DNA of 64,000 nucleotides from Narthecium ossifragum (taxonomy: Eukaryota; Streptophyta; Magnoliopsida; Dioscoreales; Nartheciaceae): assembly GCA_963920575.1 (NCBI GenBank), contig OY986964.1, forward strand, positions 33,723,685 through 33,787,684. The letters run 5' to 3'. Under the pieces are notes generated by a model, which ran no database searches, had not been told where the DNA came from, and worked only from the letters and a program-made list of their open reading frames with translations. This document shows, one piece after another, positions 31,746 through 42,902 of the stretch (within the stretch, counting starts at the first letter, position 1; every line of letters starts with the position of its first letter). A program made the position numbers and the translations under genes.

Positions 31746-33328
31746 TGACACGCCTTGAAAAGTGTCGTTACCTTAACAAGGACGCCAAAATTACAAATTT
31801 ATAATCAAACTACTAACTAACTACTTTATGGGTAGATAGTAATGAGTCCGAGTCGAATCCACAGGGAACTAATGGTTTAAGTCGTATACTAGGTATAATT
31901 CCTAGCCAAGGAGTTGGGAAAAAGATAATCTTTTGGATTTTTATCAAGAACTAAACAAATACGAAAAGAGTACTAATAGATAAGATAATGCCAAGGAACT
32001 CTAATCAATAATAAAGAACTTACTAGATATTCCTAAGATAAGAGCAGATAAATCAACTTAGATGATTTCATATAGTCGATAGGTGAATGGCTAGAATTCC
32101 TACCGCTCAACGAAGACGTCGGGGATAATATCAAGAATGGATATTGGTAAATAATCAAGATGGTTCTAGCACCTTGAGATCGCCTACTAGAATGTATCAA
32201 GGATTAGAGTTAACCTAGTGGTTCTGGCACTAGCATTGTGGTTCTAGCACATATGAAATCCCTAATCTCGAATAATGATGAATAACGGATTAAGAAGCGG
32301 TCATAATGGTTCTAGCATTATGTGTAATGGTCCTAGCATTACAAGGCCTTTAATCTCGAGAAGGAAATCCTCACATCCATGGTCCTAGCATAGACGTTTG
32401 ACGAGAATCCCTAATCTCAAGCCCTAACATGCACAAGACCTAAATCTAGGGCATATAGGAACAAATCATTCATCTAACAAATAAATCAACACCAATAGAT
32501 ATAAAGAAAATATCAATCAATCCATTCAACCATCAAAGTATGATTTACAACTCATAATCTATAGAAAACCCTAATAAATAACTTTACTACATCATAGAAT
32601 CCCAAAGCTAGGGTTTAGGTACTCATCTTAAGAAGAGGACACCTTGATGAAGGTTGTTGAAGCCATCCATCCATGGATCTTCTCCCAAAGATCTAACCTA
32701 ATTTGTGGGAAAGAAACTAAGAGAAACCCTAAGAGATGACGAAAATTCGGCCATGGAAGGCTGCCAAAACGCCCCCAAAGAAGGCTATTTATAGCCTAAG
32801 ACAAACCCTAACTCGGATTAGTCAATTTCCTTTTATTTTTCCCGCAGCGCCCAAGGAGATCGATCTCCTTTGGGTTGAGATCGATCTTCTTCACTTCGGG
32901 AACTTCAAAAACTGGAATTTGCCCGACCCAGATCGATCTGCATGGGAAGCAGATCGATCTGGTTTTCCGTAAGTGCTTCTTCTGCACCTCTGTACTAGAA
33001 ATGGCATATCTTCCTCTATGAAACTCCAAATCACGAACCGTAAAATGTTCTGGAATCTAGACTTCAATAGCTTTCCAACCATATATAGTACATCATCTGG
33101 TTCGTCCTGAGCAGGTACAGTTTTGATGTCAAAGATGGTTCATCTTTGCTCCTTTGCTCTTTTGCTCCTAGCAGGTTCTTTATTTGTTCGTTTTAGCACC
33201 AGACTTGATCTAATCTTCGTTGAGGGTCCTTAAGCCTGAAATGGGGAAAAGACAATCAAAATAGCATTGCTCGGAGACTAACGAGACCTAGTTAAAAGGG
33301 TGATTTGTGCACTTTTCACGTCTTATCA
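31746..33328 (-). repeat. 5' LTR of element B (1583 bp)
   Basis: The plus strand reads TGACACGCC...CGTCTTATCA. Its outer end abuts the target duplication GAAGC (33329-33333). Confidence 0.95.
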
Positions 33329-33333
33329 GAAGC

Positions 33334-33809
33334 ACACGGATGCAGGATGAGGAGGAGGCGCTTGGGTGCCGGAGGAGGAGGAGAAGCACGCGGATGCAGC
33401 ATGAGGAGGAGGAGGAGGCGTACGGATGCCGGAGGAGGACGATGAGGAGCCGCGGATGTCGGAGGAGGAGGAGCGTGCGGAGGAGGAGATCCGCGTGGAT
33501 GCCGGAGGAGGAGATCCACGTGGATGTCGGAGGAGGAGGAGCCGCGGATGCCGGAGGAGGAGGAGAGGGACGAGAGGTCGCAGTCCGGGCAGGGAGGAAG
33601 AGAATGAGAGAAATTGGAAAATTAGAGGAAGAGAAAGAGGGAGAGATTGGAAATTTGAAACCAGCGCCCAATTTCTTGGATTCTCCCCCGCTTGGCATAT
33701 CAGCATTTATGGTGGGTGGGTGGGGTGGGAGAACGTGGTGCTCTCTAATTGCACCACGTGGCCAGGGCCTTGCAAGGCCCTTGCAAGACCCTGGCCTCTA
33801 GCAAAATTG
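33334..33809 (-). repeat. Right arm of the foldback element, outer part
   Basis: This continues the inverted arm from the insertion point (matching left-arm sequence near 19370) to the terminus CAAAATTG. The terminus is followed by the 9-bp duplication GGGCGTGAA. Confidence 0.92.
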
Positions 33810-33818
33810 GGGCGTGAA

Positions 33819-35425
33819 GGAGGTAGGGGGAAGAGAGAGAGAGGTTGATTATAGTGTCAAGTGATATAGTTATTTATTTCTATTTATGATCATATATCTT
33901 AATATCATGATTCAAAACCACCAAAATGATAATGTTAACATCGCGTACAAGTCAACGTACTCACGATGACCACCTCTCTCGGTATTTTTTGGCCGTTGAC
34001 TCTTCTAATCAGGAAGAACCCACGGAGCACACAACATCGAATCATAGTAGGCTTGTAGCTAATTAAATTAAGATTGGTGATATACGTACCACTGGGCGGG
34101 TGTGGAGAATCCACACCCCCTAGCTGGAACGCACTCACCAGCTCTACTCTATCTCTCTCTCATTTAACATTATATATATATATAAGTGGAATATATATAT
34201 GAAAAATATATATGTATATATTTAGTATATATATGTATATATATCTAAAATAAATGTTCATACATATACGTCCCACCTACATATAAATCTTTATGTAGGT
34301 GTGTATTTATGTATAAATCTATAAATACACACCTACATATACGTCCCACCTACATATAGATTTACATTTTATGTATATATATACACTAGTAAATCCCCCT
34401 ACCACTTGATAGGGTAACTACCCTCTCTCTCCATCTCCCCTACTAACTCCCTAACTCCCCCACTAACTCCCCTCCACCTAGGCTCCACCTAGGATAATCC
34501 CTGCCACATAGGACGCCATTAGGACAAACCAAAAGTTTCATTATTAACCATCCTGCTATATAAGGATGATATAGAATATAGATTTACATATATACATACC
34601 TTCATGTTAATTTATATATAAATAACACATATTTATACATTCATACAAAATAACATACATATATATGTTTTTATATAAATGATAATATAAATCACATATA
34701 TGTAAATACGCATATAAATAGCATTTGTATATATGTTATTTATATATTCATCCATACATACCTATATAAACATATTTACATAAATAGTAATATATATTAT
34801 ATAAAATCTCCAAAACACCCCCCCTTAACAACCCAAAACCCCTAAACATCCCTCTTTACCCGTTGGGATTGCACCATGTGGCTGGATTTGGCTGGATTTG
34901 ATCCAGCCACGTGGGTGTGGAGATTTCCCACCCTAATGGGTGGGACTCAAATCATTTTCCTTAAATTAAAAGCCGAAATATCACATCAACGACTATTCTA
35001 ATCATGATTGGTGCTCATCAAGATCACAATTAATAGTAAAAGAATCCAATTGGAATACTTTACCTAATTTTATTTCTAAATCTTTAAACCTCATTAATTT
35101 ACATTCTAGGCTATAAAAAATATCATTATTTTTAGAAGCATTAGCCATCACCCTTAATAGTCATATGAAACAATGATGTGACTTAATTTTCCATCACCAA
35201 CCTCGCTAATTTCCAGCTTAGCATTCTATATGGACACGTAAGAGGAGCAATACTATAAATTATTCTGCTTCAATTTTGTTTTTTTAATTACAATTACAAA
35301 AGCAGAGTTTCTAATTTTTAATAAAAACATAGTTGAAATCAGATAAATTCGAGACTTTTGGAGTGGCAAAAGTGTCATTTTCACTTACCGAAATCTAGCT
35401 TTTTGATAGTTTTATATGCACATCC
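33819..35425. other. AT-rich intergenic DNA with microsatellites
   Basis: TA/TATG-rich tracts occupy about 34155-34250 and 34550-34800. Around 34258-34370 an inverted pair of ACATATACGTCCCACCTACA-type words surrounds a TGTAGGTGTGTATTTATG hairpin. No gene is seen. Confidence 0.6.
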
Positions 35426-36180
35426 ATGCATAAGTGCACCTATATTTTATGTAAAATTTCTAAATTGCCCTTATCCCTATCATCTACCACCCTTGCTACC
35501 ACCGCCAACCACCAACTCCCGCTAGGCCCGCCCTCTCCTTCTCCGGCATCTCCCTCACCTTTCTACTCCTTCTCCATCCTCATCTCCTCATCTCCTACCT
35601 CCTCTACAGCTCGCAGCCACCACTGCCGCCGACCTCAATCTCCGTCCTCCTCACGGATACGACGCCGGCCTTCTCAACTGCATTAACTCCAGCGTCCTTG
35701 ACCACATCTAACACCTCATCCGACATCTCCGCCACCTCACAATCCCTCCACCTCACAATCCCTCCACCATTGTTTCCTGGCCAGATCCGATAATTCCCTG
35801 CCACCCTCGCCCGCATGACCAACCCCTGCCGGCCCTCCGCATCCAACATCTCCCTAAGCCCCATCTTCCCCGACGACGTCCACCTCGACGCCCCCACGAT
35901 CTCCCACATCGCCGAGATCGACCTCGATCTTCGTCTTCCTCACGGATCCAGCCACCCCCTCTCAACTCCATCGACTCCAGCGAGGCCGAGCGGGAGGAGG
36001 GAGAGAGAGAGAGGAGAGAGAACGAGCAGGAGGAGGCCCGCACGCTTGGGAGGAGTAGGGAGAGAGAGAGAGACGACCGTCGCCGGTGACCAGCACCACC
36101 GCCATCACCAGGAGAGAGATGAAGAAGGGGTATTTTTAAAAAATAGTGGCGCATTATAGGTTTTGGTGGTGCATCTAGAA
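35426..36180. other. CT-rich, GC-rich stretch; possible gene remnant
   Basis: Two blocks (about 35636-35710 and 35905-35960) share GACCTC-AT-T-CGTC and CCTCACGGAT words and encode similar DLNLRPPHG / DLDLRLPHG strings. An old tandem duplication of a coding exon is possible. Stops and low-complexity sequence interrupt all frames. No family is recognised. Confidence 0.3.
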
Positions 36181-36249
36181 TCACCCCTAGCTTTTTAGAC
36201 CGGTTGGGATGACCAATGCACATCCTCCTCCGCCAGTGTGGCGCCGGTG

Positions 36250-36400
36250 GAGGCGCGACTCCGGCATGGCGAGGGGCATCTTCCCCGGAGGAACCGGCGG
36301 GGCTCGGGGCGGGCTAGGGCGCATGAGCATGCTCAGGCACATCGCAAACCCATACACTCCTCATCCTCCTCCTCTAGTTTTACCGCTTATCTACTGGCGG
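36250..36400 (-). pseudogene. Decayed relative of the Cys-motif gene at 12485-13270
   Basis: The minus strand reads GVYGFAMCLSMLMRPSP, matching GGMAGFAICLSPLVRPSP near the C-terminus of the 12.5-kb gene. DNA just downstream also matches (CGACTCCGGC...GGCGAG). A TGA lies a few codons upstream and no N-terminal motif is found. Confidence 0.55.
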
Positions 36401-36529
36401 CGCGGCGCGGCCCCCTTCGGGTGTGGTGGTGTTGAACAAGGGGCGACGCCGGTTCCTACAAGGGTTGGAGCCCGAGGAGTATCCCGACAAGGCCACGATG
36501 GTTGCAGGGTCTAGAGGATAAAGGAGGAG

Positions 36530-38490
36530 AGGAGGGGGGGTTGGGGTTCGGCGGAGTGGTGTTGAGGGGTGGATGCGAGGTTAAGGGGGACGATGTAGTG
36601 AAAGTAGGGGAGAAAAAGGTACATGTCTTTTGTACTTTGTAATGGTGTTAAGGTCCCATATCTCATGATTAATATTTTTTAACGAGATATGTCCAATTTA
36701 TGACGCCGACGCCCCCTTCCCCCAAATATTTAGCACTAATTCAGTCATCATCAAGCTGACTCACACTCACGCGATGTAATCCAAATCATGATTCGGCCAT
36801 CGCGCAACCCATGCGCTGTGATCAAGATTAAGAGGATCTAATTTTAAACATGGTCACGCCACTCACTGATTACAGAGCATAAAATGGCTTGTATGGCAGC
36901 TCCATCTTTTACATAGCATCATATAACATGCACACCCTTGTGGCTTGCCTTCTATCAAGTAATTGATTGCATGGCCCTTCTCATACAATACTGCATAGGC
37001 TAATGTATTAACTCGGAATAAAAAGCCGGCACTTAAAAACATCACAAATATGCCCACGATGCATGACATCGTGGTGCCTGATTTTTATTATTTTTTTGTC
37101 AAAAATGACATATCATCACAGAATATAATGTTTTTGTCTGGGCATTCTAATCTAATTCCAAGTTCAAATTTATCTCCTTGTGTACTACTCTCCGTTTGTT
37201 CTTGTTGATTCGGGCAATTAACAACGACAACAATTATTAGTAAATGGCCTAATAAAAAGGCACAAAATTATGAAAATCAAACAATGTCAACATGATACAA
37301 AATATATCGTTGAACACATAATTGTGTGATTTCTAAATATGAAATTAACCTTTTTATTTTTATTTATGTGGTCATTCCATAGATCATCTCTTTTTTTTTT
37401 TTTTTTTTGAGAAGTTGAGTTTTCGATCGGTTGAAGGAGAAGAGAAATTATAAAGATACAGGGCACCATACCGGCCAAACCCCCGTCGGATCACCAATCC
37501 ACACTCGGTTCGGTTGTCTTCCTTTCTTAGCTAAGCCAATATTATTTTTGTATGGTCATATGGAAGGTCATCTAGAATATGCTAATATATTTTTCTTCTT
37601 TGCATTATCTATTATATAAGATCGGGTGCATTCTATTACGTGACTGAATATATCCGATTTAAGTTATATCATGATATATCAAACGATCGAGATAAAATCA
37701 TATGCATATGCATTAACCACCCCTCACCCACACCCTATATAAGGTCATGTTAATAAGATTAATAATATAAGGAAGGGTTTTAGTTATTATACATATTTCT
37801 AATTATTACCATATAGACATTGTTCAATAGACTAATAATAGGGCTTTAGTTGTTATACATACGATTAGGGGTCACATATGATGAATATGATTTCTAAAAT
37901 AACCGTATCCCTCTATTACCCATAACTGAATAATCATGTTCTATCTATGCCAATCTGGTTTCATGCCAATAGGGACGCACATAGTCCTTCATATATGCCG
38001 GCCTCTTTTCTTCTTCGAGTACCCCAAGGGTCTGTTTGGCGACGGGATTGGGGCTCTCGGATTTGAGCTCCATCCTCGTTAAGACCATGTCCCGCCTCAA
38101 ATTCCCCCCTCCACCTTTGTTAGAACCCCGTTGCCAAACAAGATGCAAGGGTGACCGTCGCTGCCCAACGCCGCTCCGAAGCATCTCGCTGCTAACAAAA
38201 CATCGTCGAGCAACCCGGGCGCGCGCATCCTATTCCTAGGCCGTATAGGCTGCACCCACTTTTTTCGCGCCATAGGTTCCTCGCCGTAATTTCTAATTAT
38301 AAGTTATTGCTACCAGCCTACCAAGACTCAAATTAACTTGTATTTTCCACATTGCATGCCAAAAGGCCTAATGTCGCTATTTTTGTTAGCTTAAATAATC
38401 GATTATGGTGATGTAGGGGATGATTGATAATCCAAAGAATAGGGGGCTAAATAAGTAATACATGGCTTTTCCTTTGACAAATTAAATTGT
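36530..38490. other. Intergenic DNA, no gene seen
   Basis: A 20-base poly-T at about 37390-37409 followed by GAGAAGTTGAG may be the tail of an antisense LINE or SINE. Short ORFs have no recognisable domain. Confidence 0.45.
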
Positions 38491-38493
38491 ATA

Positions 38494-38745
38494 ATTTTTT
38501 TTTTTTGAAAAGATAAACTCGGAGGCTGGGATACAATCAACTAGCCAACCTTCTCCCAAGGACTACCAACCACAAGAGTCACATCCGACTCCTGATTATT
38601 CACAAGGAAGGTACTAGCAAAAGTTCTAGCCTGGTGAGCAACCCAATCCGCCCTCTCGTTCTCCTCACGAGTAATAGACAGTAACCTCACGCTACGGAAC
38701 TGGCCCATTCACCACCAGATATCCTGTAAGAGTGGAATAAATGAT
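38494..38745 (-). mobile_element. 5'-truncated LINE tail encoding the end of an RNase H domain
   Basis: The minus strand encodes LLSITREENERADWVAHQA followed by RTFAS and ends at a stop (CTA at 38541), then a poly-A tail (poly-T at about 38493-38505 on the plus strand). The REEN-x2-AD-x-VA-x2-A pattern is the C-terminal signature of the RNase H domain in plant LINEs. Confidence 0.72.
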
Positions 38746-38841
38746 GACCATTTTGACTATGCTTTCCTCAAACATCAATGGCCATTTATGCCGGGAAAAA
38801 GCACCTTTTATGTTATAATTCTTCCATTCAGATGCTATATA

Positions 38842-41507
38842 TGTGAGGACCCGTACCTACAACCCGGTCCGACCGCGTTAGGTCAAGGGTCTGAATTTGT
38901 AGTTTGGCTCGGTTGGCCCTGGGATGCAATCGGTTGATCGCATCGCTGTTTTTGACCCTAGTGGCATTTTGGTAAATATGCTCCCTGGTGGTCAGTTTCA
39001 CACCCGCGTGTGCACACACGGACCTTGTTTGTGTTTGTGCTTGATTAGAATGGTTAGGTGGACCCGGGATCGGAAGATCCCAGCTCGGGCGCGCTGAAGC
39101 TTGCTTTTGGGCAGCTTACAGCCCTTGAGCGATCGATCGGACTCGTTAGCAGAGGTTGGGCAGTTGGGTTTGTGAGGACGGCCGTCGTGGCTGTGTCCTC
39201 CGTTGTCAGAGGAGAGGTCTTCTCCTTCACCTTCCCCAACCTTCCCCGACCTTCCCTGACCTTCCCCTACCTTCTCCTCCTCTTCTCTTCCTCTTCTTCA
39301 TTCTCTTCTTCTCCCTTCTTTCTCTTCTTCTTCCCGGTTCTGGTTTGCTCTGTTTCTCTTCCGGCAGCCCATCTCTTTCGTTGCCGTTCTCCCTCCTCCG
39401 ACCACCTTTTTGGGAGCTTGAAAGCTTGTTGGATTCGTGGCAACGAGAGGAAGACTCTTGGTGTGGTGTGGAACCTCGTTGGTGGTTGGTTTGCGAGGGA
39501 TCAACCGAGGAATGCGCAGTCTGGTAGGTGTTCTACCTACATGAGTTAATTAATGGGTTTAGTTAAATCTAGCCGTTAGATTTTGATGAAATTATGTTGT
39601 TGAATGCATGTTGCTTAATTTAGTCTCTGATTTAAGTTTCATGAACTTTGGTTAAGATTTCGGTAGGATTTATGCATGATAAATCTCGGATTTTCGGTTT
39701 TCTGCTGTTCTTGAAGAACATTCGGCTTGCGGCGAGTTTTTCGGCTTGTACATGCATGATCTTGGATTTTAATGAGAGATAAGAGTTGTAGATCTGTGAG
39801 TCTATTTTCCAACCCAATTGATTTTATATTTTTCCGATTTTTCTATGAGTTTTGGTGATTTTTGTACGAAGCTGTGTCAGAGCAGAGTTCTTGATGAACA
39901 ATGCCACGGATGATCCGTGGATCAACCGTCGCGGTCTCCACGGTCGACCGTGAGCCCGAAAAATAGCGAAAGAACCCCTCACGGTTGATCCGTTGATCGA
40001 CCGTCAACCTTAGATTTTTCACGGTCGATCCGTTGATCGACCGCCAGTCATGAATAGTGTTTTTTGTGGATTTTTGATGTTTTATCATGTTTGATTCTTC
40101 GGGATTCATGTGATTGGTATTCCTAGAGATCTCGATGACTAGCATGTTCTAATTGGTTGTTTTTAGATGATTAATTGTTTGATTTTCGGCATGTTTAATT
40201 AGGTATAAATCATCATTGTTTAATTAGCAATTAATCACATGTCATGCTTATTTATATGTATATTTAGCTTGTGGTTGAACCAAGGGGGTTGTGCCCCTTG
40301 GGATGTTTAGCTAATTAAATGGCAGAGGGTGTGCCTTAAATGTGGTTGATTATTATCTGTGTGGCCGGGGTTGTGCCCCCGTTGTAGAAATTGCTTGCTA
40401 ACGGTCCGTGGGCGCCGTTATAATATTGTATAATTGTAGTTTAAACCTTTATCTGCTTTATGTATGTTTACCCTCCGGCAAGCTTGACGCTTCGCCTAGC
40501 CCGTGTATGTTGTCTTGACATATTGTTGCATGCTGCTATTCCTGTATCTCTGTGCTTGAGCATTGCATGCATCTGTTTGCATTAGAAGCATCAGGCTAGG
40601 TGGTAGACGATGGTTTCGATCGTTGATCCGGGGTTCTCGGGTAGCCCGGATCTAGCCCTAGGGCCGGGGTTTGGGTAGCCGAGGATTAGGACGTGATTGT
40701 CGTCAATGATCATGTTGATATCATTCGAGGATTATTAAGTAGTCGGACTGAATATTATATTGTTGTTTGAGGTTTAGAGGTCGTGTCGCTTCTCCAAGGC
40801 CAAGTGCTAAGGATGGTTGTCGATGCGTTCCCGACGTGGTTCCCCAAGGCATGGGAATCCTGCTTGGGTAAGGGTGATCCTGCATGTTACTGTTCCGTGG
40901 CCTCCTGGTAACATGTTCAGGAGAGAGGTTTCATGACAGGAGCCCTTGGGACATCGATAGGGTTATGGGACCCGTGGCATCCCTTAGACTTAGGCGGAGA
41001 AACGACACTGTTGTTGTTTCCCTTCCTTTCTGTGCGACGTAGAATAGCGTAGAACCCTACTGAGCAAGCTTTGTTGCTCACTCCTACCTGGGCTGCATCG
41101 GCGATGCAGGTCGATGCAGTCCCTTCTTTTTCAGGTAGTTGCGGTGTTGGAGGCGGTACTCCCCTTGGTGGTGCGTGAGATCGAGGATATCATCAGTTTA
41201 TTCTATTCAATTGATGTACAGCTTTAAATATAGAAATTGTAATCTGAAGGAGAAATGTATTTGTATTTCAATTTGATGTAAATTGATCAGAGATTGCTAC
41301 ACTAGATGACTTGAATCATTATTATATCTTTTTAAAGTTAAATTGTATTATGATTTGATGATATGATAGTTTAAATTAATTGTGAATATTGTAATCATGC
41401 ACCATGTTTAAAATTGATGTTTACAGGGAAGGCTTTCGCCGTTTGATTTTAGAGTTTAGGACTCTCACGTTCCGGTCCGGATGGGTTTTCTGGGTCGGGG
41501 CGTGACA
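38842..41507 (+). mobile_element. Large solo LTR (2.67 kb), TSD ATATA
   Basis: It starts TGTGAGGACCCG, ends GGGGCGTGACA, and is flanked by ATATA at 38837-38841 and 41508-41512. The duplication is low in complexity, so on its own it is weak. The start and internal blocks match the partial LTR at 1-2063. The interior has a long pyrimidine tract (39225-39340) and an inverted, GATC-containing array (39905-40050: GGTCGATCCGTTGATCGACC and variants). No gag or pol is seen. Confidence 0.78.
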
Positions 41508-41740
41508 ATATATATGTCCATAAAATTTTTATCATGTTAACTAAGTTAGTACTTAAATAGTTAAAGAATTTTTTTTGTGTGGGTCCTACAATGAGTGACT
41601 CAGCGAGTCACGCCACTTTGCCACTTGGGCATCTCCTCTATGCCACGTCAAATGTATAACAGTTGTTGCAAGCATAGACTCCGTGGTGATTAGTCTGTGT
41701 AATGGGCCGTTCTAGGGCCTCCACAGGATAGAGGCATGTT

Positions 41741-42352
41741 GGAATTGGCCCAACATGGACTAATGGCCTAGTTTGGAAGAAGAAGTGTACTTTGATAACG
41801 GAATAACGACACTATTTTGTCCCCGCGAGGAGAATCAGGAAGCGGACCGGCCTGGTTTGGAAGAAGAAGTGTACTTTGAGTGCGTTAATGGTCGGAGGAG
41901 ATGGCCGGTCAATCTACGAGGACGTCTTCAGCAAGTGTGTTGGTCTATGGCGGAGCTAGAGCAGATAGTTATCAGACATAATCCCCGCGAGGAGAATCAG
42001 GAAGCGGATCGGCTTGCGAGAGCAGGGGCAAGACGTGCAGCCCAATTTTGATGTATTGGTTGCTCATGTAGGGAGGCTCACCTAGTTATGAGAATGTTGT
42101 AATTTGTTATTCCCCAGCCCTAGGGCTCAACTTGTCAAAAAAAAAAAAAAAAAAAAAAATAATTATTTTGTCCGAGCCTCTTTGGCTCAACTTATCAAAA
42201 GAAAAAACAACACTATTTTGATATCCCGAATTGTTTGCTTTTTAATTCATGAAGCTATAGCCTATAGGAGTGGAATATAGAGCTTTATTCCACGCTTTAG
42301 TCCACGCCATCTAATGGAATATAGAGCTTTAGAAATTTATTCCTCTCGTGCC
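41741..42352 (+). repeat. Left copy of a direct repeat flanking the AspRS gene (split by a LINE)
   Basis: GGCCCAACATGGA, TTGATAACGGAATAAC, GATATCCCGAATT, GAAGCTATAGCCTATAGG and GAGCTTTA...TTATTCCTCTC occur in the same order at 47029-47522, about 5.3 kb away. The left copy is interrupted by the LINE tail at 41819-42205. Confidence 0.75.
41819..42205 (+). mobile_element. 5'-truncated LINE with RNase H tail, 14-bp TSD
   Basis: The insert is flanked by AACGACACTATTTT (41805-41818) and AACAACACTATTTT (42206-42219), one mismatch. It encodes ELEQIVIRHNPREENQEADR followed by LARAGARRAAQF and a stop at 42051, the end of a plant LINE RNase H domain. A 20-base poly-A (about 42138-42159) and a second short A-run follow. 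Its 5' junction is complex: 31 bp that duplicate LINE sequence from about 41983, then 30 bp that duplicate target sequence from about 41766, then the LINE proper. Confidence 0.82.
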
Positions 42353-42601
42353 CAGTTTGATAAAGAGCGGTGGTTTGTCTACCTGGGTCAGACCATGTTT
42401 ATTACACATGCCAATTAATCGGTTGGTTGATTCAGTTCGTCGGTAGCTTATTATCGATTGATTAGATGAACCAATCGGTATCTCTTTATCGATTGAAAAT
42501 ACTAATGATCGGATTGGTAGTAACATACCGATCTAGTTCATCGGTATTGCACCATTGATGGAATAAATCAATCAATTAGTATATCACTACCGATTAGAGA
42601 G

Positions 42602-42661
42602 CATGTGCAATGCACATGCCACGTACGTGGTCATGTGCAATGCACATGCCACGTACGTGGT
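42602..42661. repeat. Two tandem 30-bp units, each with two palindromes, upstream of AspRS
   Basis: Each unit contains CATGTGCAATGCACATG and the perfect 12-bp palindrome CCACGTACGTGG, with ACGTGG cores like plant G-box/ABRE elements. A partial third copy (CATGTGCAT) follows. It lies about 240 bp before the AspRS ATG, so a regulatory role is possible but unproven. Confidence 0.8.
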
Positions 42662-42902
42662 CATGTGCATATATTTTTATTCTAGTATCTCACTACCGAT
42701 TGGTTAATATAGTCTATTTTTAGTATTATCAGGATTGGATTGCAGGGACTAATAAATAATTAATTGAGATTTGAGAGACTAATAAGTAATGAGACATTAA
42801 TTCTTATTTCATGATAAACCTATGGGCTCAATAGCATGGGACGCACCCAGTTTACCTTAACCTTATAGATAGATCTCTAAGGGCTCCACGCCGGCCGCAA
42901 CC

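Larger units (their letters stand above)
20285..33328. mobile_element. Composite of two head-out LTR retroelements (A+, B-) joined by tRNA-Asp sequence; TSD GAAGC
   Basis: Element A (20285-27394, plus) and element B (27454-33328, minus) each have two full LTRs, a tRNA-Asp primer site and one long ORF. They meet at their 3' LTR ends across 59 bp holding a 52-bp tRNA-Asp copy. The only target duplication is GAAGC at 20280-20284 and 33329-33333. Neither inner junction has a matching duplication. Both outer termini are therefore 5' LTR (U3) ends. The tRNA-Asp primer site is known from the Athila lineage of Ty3/gypsy elements, so an Athila-related non-autonomous family is likely. No protease, reverse transcriptase or integrase is visible. 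Confidence 0.9.
18785..33809. mobile_element. Foldback (Mutator-like) element, 9-bp TSD, interrupted by a composite retroelement
   Basis: The left arm (18785-19806) and right arm (19848-20284 plus 33334-33809) are inverted copies. They start CAATTTTGCTAGAGGCCAGG on the left and, in reverse complement, the same on the right. The 9-bp direct repeat GGGCGTGAA flanks the whole unit at 18776-18784 and 33810-33818. A 9-bp duplication with very long inverted ends is the hallmark of Mutator-like elements. Without the 13-kb insertion the unit is about 2 kb, nearly all palindrome, with a 41-bp loop. No transposase is present, so it must have been moved by another element. The arms differ by indels, mostly in minisatellite units. 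Confidence 0.85.

Noticed and set aside
20285..33328. Inverted structure as a long-read hairpin artefact
   Set aside because: The arms are not identical: LTR lengths, ORF ends and 3' regions differ between A and B, and a matching target duplication flanks the whole.
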